Origin: Caldilineaceae bacterium
GTDB lineage: Bacteria; Chloroflexota; Anaerolineae; Caldilineales; Caldilineaceae
Assembly (NCBI GenBank): GCA_011523365.1
Contig: WTGY01000113.1
Coordinates: forward strand, 1 to 64,000
Direction: 5' to 3'
DNA length: 64,000 nucleotides
A program made the translations under genes and the position numbers. The notes beneath the pieces are model-generated. The model did not search any database, was not told the origin of the DNA, and saw only the letters and a program-made list of their open reading frames with translations. Shown piece by piece: positions 35,101-43,142 of the stretch (positions are counted from its first letter, which is position 1; every line of letters starts with the position of its first letter).

Positions 35101-37293
35101 AGCGCCCTCGTGCATCCAGTACCGGACACGTTTGCTTTCACCCTTGGCGATGCCTATGAAGGTATGGACCTTTTCGGGAACCTTGGGAAGGTACAGCTGC
35201 AACAACCCGGACAGGTTCTCTTCGATACGCTGGTCGTGAGCGCGTAAGGCCAAGAGTATCTGTCCCAGCTCCTGCCATCCTTCCTCTGGGGAGCTGTTGC
35301 TGAGCCAGGCCTCGGCGTCGCCGTTTGCAGGAAAGACGATGGGACAGATGATGTATCCCATGTCTTTGCCCTTGGCCGTACGCATGGCGCGACCAACGGC
35401 CTGGATAACGTCGATGGGGCTCTTCCGGGGTTCGAGAAAGGCGACGGCGCTGAGGGAGGGCGAATCTGTGCCTTCGCCAAAAATGCCGACATTGATGATG
35501 CCATGGGGCTGCGTATCAGTGGCCGCCGCCAGACGGCGCTTGGCGTTCTCTCTGCTGGAGACGTTGCTGGTGGCGTCAAGATGTTCCAATGCGTAGTCGG
35601 CAGCCTTCCTCCCACTACTGAATTCAGTAAGCCAGTCCTGGAGCCACTTCTTGACAAAGGGCTCCTGCAGGTCCTTCGCCATGTTCTTGGACTTGTCCAC
35701 GGTGTTCATGAAGGCGATGCATGATTTGATGGGAACAGTGCCGCTTTCCTCGCTCTGTGTTGCTCCGCCCATTGCGAGAACAAAAGCCAGACCGCGGAGG
35801 AAGTGGGGCGTCGTCAATCGACTGCGCCCCTTGCTCTCGGTGGCTTGGGCAAGCTGGTATGCAACGTCGTAGACATCGGCCCCATTGACACCGACGGCGA
35901 TGATGCGGTAGTCGGCAAGCCAGCCGTTGTTAACGGCCTCCATATAGCTCTTGCGGTACAACTCGACTCCGAAGATTTCTTCGTCATCCATGGACCGGAC
36001 AACCCAGTCGCTGTTTCGGTCGAGTCTGACCTGGGTGGTGTCATAGACTCGCGGTGTGGCAGTCTGATAGACGCGGTAGGTTGCAGGCATCGCGTCATTG
36101 TCGTGACAGAGTGTGAAGTCGCGAACGCGTTGCTCGTCGGGGGAGAGCATGGCGCTCTTTGCGGCCTTCTTGCGGCGCAGGCCGGCGGTGCGGTGCGCTT
36201 CGTCGGCGACGAGGACTCGCGCGGTGACCCCGGCCTCTTGCAGGGCGTCGGCGATAGGACGGCCGCTTTGGTAGGTGCCGAAGATGACGTTGATGCGCTT
36301 GGCGTTCTTGCCATCTCGTATCCATTCAGCGATTTTTTGCGGATCCGTGGTGACCATTCCCTTCACCACAGAGGCGCTTACGTTGCTGTTGTCCAGGGTC
36401 GGATCGGAGGTTGTGTCGCGAGACCCTTCCTTCTTGGGGTCATAACCCGCAGTGACGTCGGAGCACACGGCGAGCGCGCGCAGCCCGGTGGTCGCGTACT
36501 GGAGGTATTCACGCCTGATCTGCGCCACAAGCGCGATGGAGGGGCAAAGGACGATGGACAACTCCCCCGGCTGCGTTAACTGCTCAATGATGCGTAAGGA
36601 GATGCGGGTCTTGCCGGTGCCGCAGGGCAGAATGATCTTGCCGCGGGCTTGGCCGACGGGCGATCCACCGCTCGCCGACTGTTCATGTTCCCTGAGGATG
36701 CGAATGCTCTCGGCGATAGCCCCGGCCTGCATGCACGACTTGGTTTGTCGCCGCGGTTCGCTTTCGGGATTGGGGGCGCAGTGCAGGCACTCTTCCTCGA
36801 TGGGGGCAGTCTGCTGCTCCAGCAGGTCATTGGTGATGTTCACCGGCTTGACTGGCTTGCTGGTCATCGAGAGGACATGCAGTGCGTTGTTGCTCAACGG
36901 ATTGTTGCCGTTGGTTACAATCCAGCGTTCCGCCCAGAAGTCATCTACGGAGGCACTGGCGAACTTGTCGATTTCACCCTTCTCGATGGGAGCGCCGTTG
37001 CCGTGCCCGTCCAGTTGCCGGGCCTTGCATTGGATCGCAATGAACTGGTTGTCTTCGAGGCGAATTGCAACCGCGTCGATCCCCACGTCCTGCTTGGTGG
37101 TCTTGGGGAATTGATCTTCCCGCTCCGGCCATTCATCCCAGGGGTAGCACTGGTCGATGTCCCACTCTTTGAGGTATGGGCCTACCTGAACAGTGAGGTC
37201 CTCAAGCCATGTGCCGTCCGTGGCCTGAGGATTCATCTCATTCGTGATATCAAGTGCCTCCGAGATAATATCTCGTGTGTTGGTGGCCTGCAT
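32152..37293 (-). CDS. Type ISP-like single-chain restriction-modification enzyme
   Basis: A 1713-residue polypeptide with the domain order of type ISP enzymes such as LlaBIII: an Mrr-like nuclease (D73 in VGIDAVAIRL; Q88-C-K90 in FIAIQCKAR), a superfamily 2 translocase (Walker A PCGTGKTR 223-230, D-E-A-H 364-367 in VLVADEAHRT, helicase C with DSPSLSAVAFLEPRKSPIDV and QAVGRAMRTAKG), a coupler, an N6-adenine methyltransferase (DLACGSGTLLAAMFTDM near 1105; MNPPFTNRANMG near 1249) and a target-recognition region. Such enzymes methylate one strand and cut after translocation and head-on collision. Length is slightly above LlaBIII (about 1580). Start at 37293 with AAGGAG. No frameshift found. The DUF6226-like gene follows directly. 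Confidence 0.88.
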   Translation of the reverse strand: MQATNTRDIISEALDITNEMNPQATDGTWLEDLTVQVGPYLKEWDIDQCYPWDEWPEREDQFPKTTKQDVGIDAVAIRLEDNQFIAIQCKARQLDGHGNGAPIEKGEIDKFASASVDDFWAERWIVTNGNNPLSNNALHVLSMTSKPVKPVNITNDLLEQQTAPIEEECLHCAPNPESEPRRQTKSCMQAGAIAESIRILREHEQSASGGSPVGQARGKIILPCGTGKTRISLRIIEQLTQPGELSIVLCPSIALVAQIRREYLQYATTGLRALAVCSDVTAGYDPKKEGSRDTTSDPTLDNSNVSASVVKGMVTTDPQKIAEWIRDGKNAKRINVIFGTYQSGRPIADALQEAGVTARVLVADEAHRTAGLRRKKAAKSAMLSPDEQRVRDFTLCHDNDAMPATYRVYQTATPRVYDTTQVRLDRNSDWVVRSMDDEEIFGVELYRKSYMEAVNNGWLADYRIIAVGVNGADVYDVAYQLAQATESKGRSRLTTPHFLRGLAFVLAMGGATQSEESGTVPIKSCIAFMNTVDKSKNMAKDLQEPFVKKWLQDWLTEFSSGRKAADYALEHLDATSNVSSRENAKRRLAAATDTQPHGIINVGIFGEGTDSPSLSAVAFLEPRKSPIDVIQAVGRAMRTAKGKDMGYIICPIVFPANGDAEAWLSNSSPEEGWQELGQILLALRAHDQRIEENLSGLLQLYLPKVPEKVHTFIGIAKGESKRVRYWMHEGAPGDAQEDVESVLKGASPRASKFVPLPVPEAFEPPVPDTKDPNGSTLPQEQNTSLQEQNTSYVAAPPTLIITGKVNDDGSFDMRTDTVVRDKPDAAGNPGKLNVRRTKKRAKDMINKGEGNPLPSLAEKKRKREKGEQKVIQRQMRLLQEMEEFGEAICMNLLEKSGLTSDRVLRDLNILEDSVREAAHHLNADELRPDLDRHFGLDNLKESELNKQADGCTIAALLMMNAAMLHQRIANGRWLSGVNDLETVKNDVNVVRRVNREWNQIMRHDFRPVLEPAVNAIQAVEDTGKLAGLERALRHIAAEAERIAESYADMGADHAGPLFNRVMGNQASDGAYFTRPVAASIAARLTLDACGEQDWSDPAVWKEFKTVDLACGSGTLLAAMFTDMKRRAQDLGAGTDRLVELQKLGVEETIKGLDINPVSLQLAASQLTTGNQEIRYRSMGLHLMPYGPHPDDAKRVSVGTLELLGQKAIIPRDGELGLADDKIGSQLTWSPSDDTEMEDAVSAVKDARIVIMNPPFTNRANMGKKFPQETQKKMRSRADAMEGILVGADPGLMEFSDKNSIRPLFVALADHIQKWPDGVMTMINPTIALSSTSGLKERQLLAERFHIHTVLTCHQPGNINMSQQTSIYESIIVMSRHSDGPKPPTRFIHLDRMPVDESDVEDLHRCLLETPLGQMANGWGEVSQWAAERMEAGNWTPAIWRAPELAEAVTRIADNEGLQTMEELGLSPTRTDEQIRSAFKPPKLKNMEGFPILKSKGADGQTRIESQPDEYWIPKEDDTHRLANGLRYPKAEKLLQKAAFLLVTDGQRNSTARLTAVASESSYVGVSWMPVRGISPQEAKAIAVFLNSTPGRLQIMCNAGRTLEFPLYRPASYKFIRIPDIRDIRIRDILTDCWENTREMKVPQFRDGECEVRVLWDQAVAEAMGWDPEQLAQLRELLSNEPHVRGLGYNQYADEIEDIEGLEAYLDDETAGED

Positions 37294-37437
37294 TTCTTCT
37301 CCTTACGCTGTTGGTTGGCGCTCCCTTTCAGCCTGACTGTTCAACTTCCAGCCTTCGTCTCTGGGGGGTAGAAGAAACGTATTCGGCGTTAAATTCATCC
37401 GAGCCGAATTCCGGTTAGATGAAAAAAACTCTGCTCG

Positions 37438-37505
37438 CTACGTCATTGCGGTAGCTTTGAAGTCCTCAACCTCGATTTCCTGGGCCCGTTCTCCGGCCTG
37501 CCAGT
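37438..37505 (-). pseudogene. C-terminal fragment of a HigA-like antitoxin gene
   Basis: The minus strand reads WQAGERAQEIEVEDFKATAMT and a stop, nearly the same as the end of the HigA at 39220 (WQARERAQEIEVEDFNAAVIP). The upstream part is gone. Confidence 0.75.
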
Positions 37506-37522
37506 AGCTGCAGTCGAAGTCC

Positions 37523-37672
37523 CGACGAACTGGCGAAGGAGCTGGTGAAGAGTTGGCCGGGCATTGGTCGTGGACTGTGGGGGGGGCGGCGTTTGTGGCG
37601 TAGTGTACCCGCGGGGCGGTTGTTGTGCCAGTTTCGGGGGATGGGCACCCACAAGGGGTGCCCCTACGGGTT
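37523..37672. repeat. Long dispersed repeat with CACCCACAAGGGGTGCCC core
   Basis: About 150 bases from the CTGGCGAAGGAGCTGGTGAA segment to GGGGTGCCCCTACGG match 39078-39225. The end (GTGTACCCGCGGGGCGG to CCCCTACGG) is repeated a third time at 39013-39083, and a short part recurs at 39835-39862. Confidence 0.8.
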
Positions 37673-37674
37673 GG

Positions 37675-38934
37675 CTACGGTGCATACCTGAACACGACCG
37701 GCAGCTGCGTGATATCGTTTACGGTGGGGTCGGTGTAATGCGATATGAGGATCAGGCCGGTGCCGCAGTCTCCGAAGGTGTCACAGGAGATGGTGCCGAT
37801 GATACCATTAAAGCCGGTCGTATTGGTCAGCGCCTCGCGCAGCCTGGCCCTGTCGATGAAAAGGGTATCGCCGTCCGCCACCGCAACCTCCTCGATCGCG
37901 CGCAGCAGAATGGTGGCGGCGTCGTACGCCAGGGCTAGGTAGGCGTGGTTGGCGCCCTCATTGTACTTCTGCTGGTAGGCCGCGAAGAGTTCATCGCCGC
38001 TCCTGCCGGTCGCCTCGTTGACGTTGGCGCCGAAGTTGAACTCCGGGCCCGCCAGATAGGCGTCCACCGACTCCAGCTCGATGAACAGAAGCGACTCGCT
38101 GTTGATGAGCGCCAACTCTTCAAGCCCCTCTACCTCCTCGATCTGCCGCACAACATAACCGGCCTCATCGGGGAAAAGGGGAAAGAAGATCCCCTCCGGG
38201 TTGCCGGCGGCGATGCGCGTCAGCACGGGGATCATGTCGGTGTCCCCCCTGCTCACCTCCTCAACCGCGGTCACCGCGCCGCCCAAGGCTTCGAACGCGA
38301 CCGCGAACGCGGCCGTAAGGCCGGTTGTGTAGGGATCGCCGTCATGGATCGTGGCCATTCTGCGCAAGCCCAGCTCGGTATGCACAAATTCCGCGACGGC
38401 CTGTGCCTGGTAGAGGTCGTTGCTCGATACCCGGTAATAGCCGGCATGGTAGTTGGCCCCGGCCTTGCCCCGCAGGTCCGACGTCAGGGAGGGCGAGGTA
38501 TTCGAAGAGGAGATCATGACCATGCCGGCCTCGCTCAGGATGGGAGAGGCCGCGGCCGCGGCCACTGAGCACGAAGTCCCGAGCACGCCGACGACGCGGG
38601 GATCGCCGACGGCCGTCTCGGCCGCGGCCTTGCCCCCTTCCGCGGTACACAGCGAATCCAGGCCGGCGCCCATGGAGACATTGTGGCCCTTGATCGGGCC
38701 GTAATCGGCCAGCGCCATCGCCAGCGCCCGCTGTCTCGGAATCCCCAATTCCCCGATGCTGCCGGTAATCACCTCGAGGGAACGAATCTGGATATCCTCA
38801 CCGGGTCCCACCACCACCGTTCCCAGCGGGCTGACGATCATGTTCTGCGGCACACACGCGCCGCTCAGCAGCAGTGTTAACGTCAGTGCCAGACAGCACA
38901 GCAGCGCCGGGCGCGGCGTGTCAAGTGTTTTCAT
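37675..38934 (-). CDS. Branched-chain amino acid-type ABC substrate-binding lipoprotein
   Basis: A 419-residue LivJ-type (Peripla_BP_6) binding protein. Signal peptide with lipobox LLLSGAC (Cys about 27), the family's early GSIGELGIPRQRALAMALAD (about 58-77), the ligand-side VVGVLGTSCSVAAAAASPIL (113-132) and ISSSNTSPSLT, YYRVSSNDLYQAQAVAEFV and a C-terminal CDTFGDCGTGLI. Full length. Start at 38934 with AAGGAG. Family members bind branched-chain amino acids, amides or urea, so the ligand cannot be fixed from sequence. No permease or ATPase gene is adjacent; long repeats lie on both sides. Confidence 0.85.
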   Translation of the reverse strand: MKTLDTPRPALLCCLALTLTLLLSGACVPQNMIVSPLGTVVVGPGEDIQIRSLEVITGSIGELGIPRQRALAMALADYGPIKGHNVSMGAGLDSLCTAEGGKAAAETAVGDPRVVGVLGTSCSVAAAAASPILSEAGMVMISSSNTSPSLTSDLRGKAGANYHAGYYRVSSNDLYQAQAVAEFVHTELGLRRMATIHDGDPYTTGLTAAFAVAFEALGGAVTAVEEVSRGDTDMIPVLTRIAAGNPEGIFFPLFPDEAGYVVRQIEEVEGLEELALINSESLLFIELESVDAYLAGPEFNFGANVNEATGRSGDELFAAYQQKYNEGANHAYLALAYDAATILLRAIEEVAVADGDTLFIDRARLREALTNTTGFNGIIGTISCDTFGDCGTGLILISHYTDPTVNDITQLPVVFRYAP

Positions 38935-39012
38935 GGGTCTTTTCTCCTTGGTCGGGCTGGCTGTTACCCGGGCACAGAACGCGGCTTGCGGGGGCGGCCG
39001 GAGATTCGGGTG

Positions 39013-39225
39013 TAGTGTACCCGCGGGGCGGTTGTTGTGCCAGTTTCGGGGTTGTGGGCACCCACAAGGGGCGCCCCTACGGACTGGCTAAGGAGTTGGT
39101 GAAAATCTGGCCGGGCATTGGCAGCGGATGGTGGGGGCGGGCGGCGTATGAGGGGTCGTGTACCCGCGGGGCGGCGGTTGTGCCAGTTCAGAGGTTGTGG
39201 GCACCCACAAGGGGTGCCCCTACGG
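39013..39225. repeat. Two further copies of the CACCCACAAGGGGTGCCC repeat
   Basis: Copies at 39013-39083 and 39159-39225 enclose a segment related to 37523-37605. The second copy touches the stop codon of the HigA gene. Confidence 0.8.
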
Positions 39226-39516
39226 AATTACGGCAGCGTTGAAGTCCTCAACCTCGATTTCCTGGGCCCGTTCTCTGGCCTGCCACAGGTCATAGGCGGT
39301 CTGCATACCGAGCCATGTCTCTGGTGTGGAGCCAAATGCCCGGGAGAGGCGAATCGACATTTCTACCGATATGCCAGCCTTCCCGTTGACGAGGTCCGAC
39401 AGTGCCTGACGCGTTACGCCCAGCCCTTGCGCGGCGCGCGTGACCGTCAAGCCCAGTGGTTCCAGGCACTCGTACCTTATAATCTCGCCCGGATGGGGCG
39501 GGTTGCGCATACCCAT
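39220..39516 (-). CDS. higA: HigA-family antitoxin (XRE HTH)
   Basis: A 98-residue antitoxin. MGMRNPPHPGEIIRYECLEP is the classic HigA opening; the HTH is LTVTRAAQGLGVTRQALSDL (about 23-42), followed by SIRLSRAFGSTPETWLGMQ and a YDLWQARER tail. It would neutralise a HigB ribosome-dependent mRNase and repress the operon. I take the ATG at 39516, eight bases after GAGGAGG; a GTG at 39525 is also in frame. The upstream toxin gene is reduced to its last 25 codons, so this antitoxin seems orphaned. Confidence 0.88.
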   Translation of the reverse strand: MGMRNPPHPGEIIRYECLEPLGLTVTRAAQGLGVTRQALSDLVNGKAGISVEMSIRLSRAFGSTPETWLGMQTAYDLWQARERAQEIEVEDFNAAVIP

Positions 39517-39529
39517 TGGTCCCACCTCC

Positions 39530-39607
39530 TCAGTGGTAGTCTGTGTAGTCGACTTCGACCGCGTGTCCGTTCTCGAACCTGAAAGTCACCCGCCAATTCC
39601 CCGACAT
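39530..39607 (-). pseudogene. higB: Truncated HigB toxin, last 25 residues
   Basis: MSGNWRVTFRFENGHAVEVD and YTDYH-stop is the C-terminal strand pair of HigB (normally about 92 residues). Just upstream the sequence turns into a CGGAGG repeat and no further toxin sequence is found. The order toxin then antitoxin and the close spacing are those of higBA operons. Confidence 0.8.
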
Positions 39608-39627
39608 GGAGGACGGCTTAACTGCTC

Positions 39628-39705
39628 TTGATCCACGGAGGGACACGGAGGGGCACGGAGAACATCTTTTGTCCGCGGAGGACGCGGAGGGGCGCGGAGG
39701 AACGG
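39628..39705. repeat. CGGAGG-type dispersed repeat interrupting higB
   Basis: Two units (TCCACGGAGGGACACGG and TCCGCGGAGGACGCGG) start about 20 bases from the last HigB-like codon. Confidence 0.8.
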
Positions 39706-39912
39706 CAAGAGCATTTTTTGTGTCCTGGCAGGGTCGCTTAGCATCCGTAATTGTCACATTTTGAGTGGCTTTCGCCAATTGGCAACGAAATCTGATCAGG
39801 TTCACTTTTGTTTAGGGCGGCAGAATGGCGCCTGATGGGCACCCACAAGGGGCGCCTCTACGATATGGCGGATGGGTGGCGGTGGGATCGTGAGCAACCT
39901 GTTCCAGCGGTA

Positions 39913-39941
39913 TTGATGCAATGATGAGAAGGTGTTATGCT
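39913..39941 (+). promoter_or_regulatory. Promoter of vapBC, probably leaderless
   Basis: TTGATG (39913-39918) and TATGCT (39936-39941) have a 17-base spacer. The vapB ATG at 39950 lies about eight bases after the -10 box, so the transcript would start at or near the start codon. No ribosome site precedes it. Confidence 0.5.
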
Positions 39942-39949
39942 AGTGCATC

Positions 39950-40207
39950 ATGAGAACCACTATTTCTCTTGACGACCAGCTTGCAAAGCAGGTGCGGCGT
40001 GCAGCCGAAGCCCGCGGCATCAGCGTCAGCGCGTTTATCGCCAAGACGTTGGATGACGCTCTGAAGCGTCGCGAGCGGTCGGAGCCGCCGCCGTTCCGGC
40101 TGGTGACGGTGCGGGGGGTTCACGCCCGCGCGGGCGTCGATCTCGACCGGCCGAGGGCGCTCGACGCGCAGGATGACGAGGCCCGGTTTGGGCACGGGAG
40201 CCGGTGA
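39950..40207 (+). CDS. vapB: VapB-like ribbon-helix-helix antitoxin
   Basis: An 85-residue protein whose N-terminus MRTTISLDDQLAKQVRRAAE ARG, then ISVSAFIAKTLDDAL, is a typical ribbon-helix-helix DNA-binding domain. The C-terminal half is Arg/Pro-rich and would wrap the toxin. The stop is six bases before the PIN toxin gene. It likely represses its own promoter. Little doubt about the pairing. Confidence 0.8.
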   Translation: MRTTISLDDQLAKQVRRAAEARGISVSAFIAKTLDDALKRRERSEPPPFRLVTVRGVHARAGVDLDRPRALDAQDDEARFGHGSR

Positions 40208-40213
40208 CTCGGG

Positions 40214-40657
40214 ATGCTGCTCCCCGACGTAAATGTTCTGATCTATGCCCACGTCGAGGACTCCGTTCCCGAACATCCCGAGTATGCGACGTGGATCACG
40301 CGTCTGGCGACGGGGCCGGAACCGTTCGCCCTCTCGGTCCTGATCCTGGCCGGCTTCGTGCGCGTGGTAACCAACCCGCGAATTTTTGACCCCCCATCCA
40401 CGCTCGACCAGTCCTTCGCATTCATTTCCGCGCTCGTGGAACGTCCGACCGCGCGCATCGTGGGTCCGGGCCCCGATCATCTGGAGATATTCGAGCGGCT
40501 GTGCCGTGAGTCCGGCGCTACGGGGAAGCTGGTGGCCGACGCGCAGCACGCGGCGGTTGCGGTCGAGCACGGTTGCACGATGGTATCGACGGACTCCGAT
40601 TTCAGCCGGTTTCCAGGCCTTCGATGGCAGCATCCACTGCGTCCTGGCGGGTTGTAG
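40214..40657 (+). CDS. vapC: VapC-like PIN-domain toxin
   Basis: A 147-residue PIN ribonuclease. The metal-binding acidic residues are visible: D5 in LLPDVNVLIYAHV, an acidic residue near HPEY (about 21), D107 in GATGKLVADAQHAAVAVEHG, and D-S-D in TMVSTDSDFSRFPGLRW (about 124-126). Length is normal for the TA_PIN group. VapC toxins cut tRNA or rRNA. It follows vapB directly in an operon. Confidence 0.85.
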   Translation: MLLPDVNVLIYAHVEDSVPEHPEYATWITRLATGPEPFALSVLILAGFVRVVTNPRIFDPPSTLDQSFAFISALVERPTARIVGPGPDHLEIFERLCRESGATGKLVADAQHAAVAVEHGCTMVSTDSDFSRFPGLRWQHPLRPGGL

Positions 40658-41062
40658 CGCCGCTGCGTGCAGCGACAATGCATCATTCTACTGCTGGCAG
40701 CGCAGGGTGGGCGCTACGCATTGCAAGGTAGTAGAAGTACCCTAAGGCGATTTTAGACGCTCTACGGACTTCCTGTGCGGGAAGGTTTGTTCTGATCGGG
40801 ATGAGAGCAGGTAGAAGCGCCGGATTCGGGCATTGCGGCCTGGTCCGGCGCTTGTCGATCAAGGGGCGAACGGATGCGAGTGGTGACGGCCGGTTCTTCG
40901 ATTTGGATTGTGTTGACGCAGGGGTTTGGCGGCGGGGCTGTACGCACGCTGCCGCCGGCGTCGTGTCCGATACGTGTCCGTTTTACATTCGATCCGGATT
41001 CAACCCCGATCGGGGCCGCAATCCGAGCCAAATCAGGCTGATTCACACTGCCTGCGACGCGG
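40658..41062. other. Intergenic region
   Basis: No supported gene. Open frames on both strands lack ribosome sites and family resemblance. Confidence 0.4.
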
Positions 41063-41749
41063 TCAGTTTTGTGGAGCGTGCTCGATTGGCAGGGCCTTGC
41101 GCGGTCCTATGCGGAAGAAGTCGCCCTGATTTGCAACCCAGTCAAGGTGGCTGCCAAAGAAGGCTTTGTACCGACGCTCCGTTTCGTTCATCGCGTCAGC
41201 GTCCTTTTCCAGCGGCCCGATGTCTACGATGCAACTCAGGGCCAACCGGAACCATCCCAGGGCCTCGCGGCATTTCTCGTCTTCTTCGTAATAGTCGAAG
41301 TGCTGCCGGATGACGTCCGTCACCGCGCCGCTGAAAACTGTCAGCTCTTCCTCGTCCAGCAGGCGACGGGCCAGGGCCGTGACTTCCATCAGCTGCCAGT
41401 CCCACAGGTCGTCGGCCGATATAACGTATATGGGCCTGCTCTCAGGCGGCTTCTCGGCTGGTTTGCTCTTTGTCAGCGCGGCCGAAACGCTGGCAAATGC
41501 GACAATTTGTCGTTTTTGGGGGTAGTTTTGGCGCAAGCGGAGAAAGCGCTGGGCAGTGCGGACGGGTATGCCGCGCTCTCTGAGGGCCGGAGTCCATGCG
41601 CCATGCGGGAGCTGTTCTTTGATGCGCAGGAGGGCATCACCCGCCAGCCAGGCCTCTTCGACCGTGCGCCGCGCCAGCTGCTCGAATGCGCGTATGTGCT
41701 GTTCGGCTTCCTGCCAGAGCGCCGGCAGATCCGTTATCTGCTGGGTCAT
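41063..41749 (-). CDS. DUF3102-like protein, the intact copy of a decayed family
   Basis: A 228-residue protein. The N-terminal half (ARRTVEEAWLAGDALLRIKE, QLPHGAWTPALRERGIPVRT, AQRFLRLRQNYPQ) is of the DUF3102/plasmid KfrA-like kind, where a helix-turn-helix chooses a site and a charged region follows. The next stretch (KRQIVAFASVSAALTKSKPA) overlaps a DNA palindrome, GCGACAAATTGTCG. The C-terminal half is helical and acidic (DVIRQHFDYYEEDEKCREAL). Start at 41749 with GAGGAAAG. At least four broken copies of the N-terminal part exist in this window (10665, 17018, 19335, 25036). Such proteins usually sit on plasmids or integrated elements; exact role unknown. Confidence 0.65.
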   Translation of the reverse strand: MTQQITDLPALWQEAEQHIRAFEQLARRTVEEAWLAGDALLRIKEQLPHGAWTPALRERGIPVRTAQRFLRLRQNYPQKRQIVAFASVSAALTKSKPAEKPPESRPIYVISADDLWDWQLMEVTALARRLLDEEELTVFSGAVTDVIRQHFDYYEEDEKCREALGWFRLALSCIVDIGPLEKDADAMNETERRYKAFFGSHLDWVANQGDFFRIGPRKALPIEHAPQN

Positions 41750-42104
41750 ATTCACTTTCCTCTTCATGCCGCTTTGCGCCCCTCGTGCGTGTCCGCATCC
41801 TGGTAGATGTTGGGATCTTTTATGGTGCAACACTACGCTTCCAGGCGCAACATGGGTTGCTTAAGGTTAGCAACGCTTTGGCTACGCGGGCCGTATCCGG
41901 CGCTGTCTTTGCGAGGTCTTTCTGGAGGTCGATTTTTGAGGTTTTTCCTGCGCTGCAGGTCGCTTTTTGTTGGAAAAAACCGTCTCTATTCCGTTATTTC
42001 CGGCTGTTTTTCGCCTTTTTTTGTGTCCGGACGAGGGTGTAGGGTTTATCCTTGCGTCGTTTATTGGGATTTCAATACTGCGGCATAGCAGCGGCAGTTT
42101 TGTG
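41750..42104. other. Intergenic region
   Basis: AT-richer, T-run-rich DNA upstream of the DUF3102-like gene. No gene supported. Confidence 0.4.
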
Positions 42105-43142
42105 GTATAGGGCGGTGGATTATGCGGCATAGAGCGACGGTCTGGCGTCAATTATGAGGTGGTCGTCGACAAGGGGGCGGTGTGTGTGCGGCGCGAAAAG
42201 TTTTTTTGAGGGTGAATTTACTCTGGTGGCGCGGGCCTGAATTGCGGCATTGGGGAAAGTCCATAAGCGCTCCAGAGGCAGTGGCAACCTGCGCGTTTGG
42301 GCGGCCCAAGCGGAGGCCGAGGTCGAGTGAAGCGAGGGCGAGGGTGAAGCGCAGGGCCGCCCGGTGTTGGGCTGGGCGATCTGCCGGCGTCTTGGCGTGA
42401 CTGCAGTTGGCCGTCCGTGGGTTCTGTTGGTAACACGGAGTCGCGTTCGTACTGTTGGATGGTATGGCGGCGCCGGAGCGTGCGAGGGACGAGCCGTGGA
42501 GGCGCCGGCTGTAGTTCCGTCGGAGTGCAGGACCTCGGAAGGGTTCAAGCGAGAGTGAGAGCGCTGTCGGGGTAAGGGGCGGGTTGTGTTTCGCAAAGCT
42601 CGAGCTTTGCACCTTCGCAATTTCGCCGGCGCGTGCTGGCCGGCCTGAATGGTCGGTCGGGGCGCCGGCCCCTGGCTAGCGTCAATCGTGGGCCTGGGCG
42701 CAGGTGCAGGAAGGAGACACGAGCAGGTGCAGCTGCCGGCACACTCCAGAAACAAGACACGGGGTGGGCTGCGCCGCGTTCGCCTTGGCGTCGCGGTGGT
42801 AACGGGTGGGACAGACGCGGTCACAGAAACAGACACATGCGCCGGCACCGGCTTGTCCGGGAATTCTGTCGGCAACACGGCGTAGCGTCCGTTTTGCCGA
42901 ATGGTAGGCGGCGCCGGAGCGTGCGAGGAACGAGCCGTGGAGGCGCCGGCAGGGGTAGCGCGAAGGCTGTCTGGCGTTTCGGCGTGAGGTGGTTTTGTCA
43001 TGGTGGTCCGGGCGTCTTGCTGGTTCTGCGGCGTCATGGAGGTTGAGGAGGGGGGGTGCGGGGGGCTTGCCCCCTGCGAGGGGGAGAGTTTGAGAGGGGG
43101 GTACCCCTCTCATGTTGCCGGCCCGGAAGAGCGCTTTTTATT

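Noticed and set aside
33730-35247. A 505-codon open frame antisense to the ISP enzyme
   Set aside because: It mirrors the codon pattern of the well-supported ISP gene, has no ribosome site and no family-like motif.
42120-43037. A 305-codon minus-strand frame in the mosaic region
   Set aside because: Very Pro/Thr/Arg/Ala-rich, with repeats on the DNA level and no ribosome site; best seen as GC bias.
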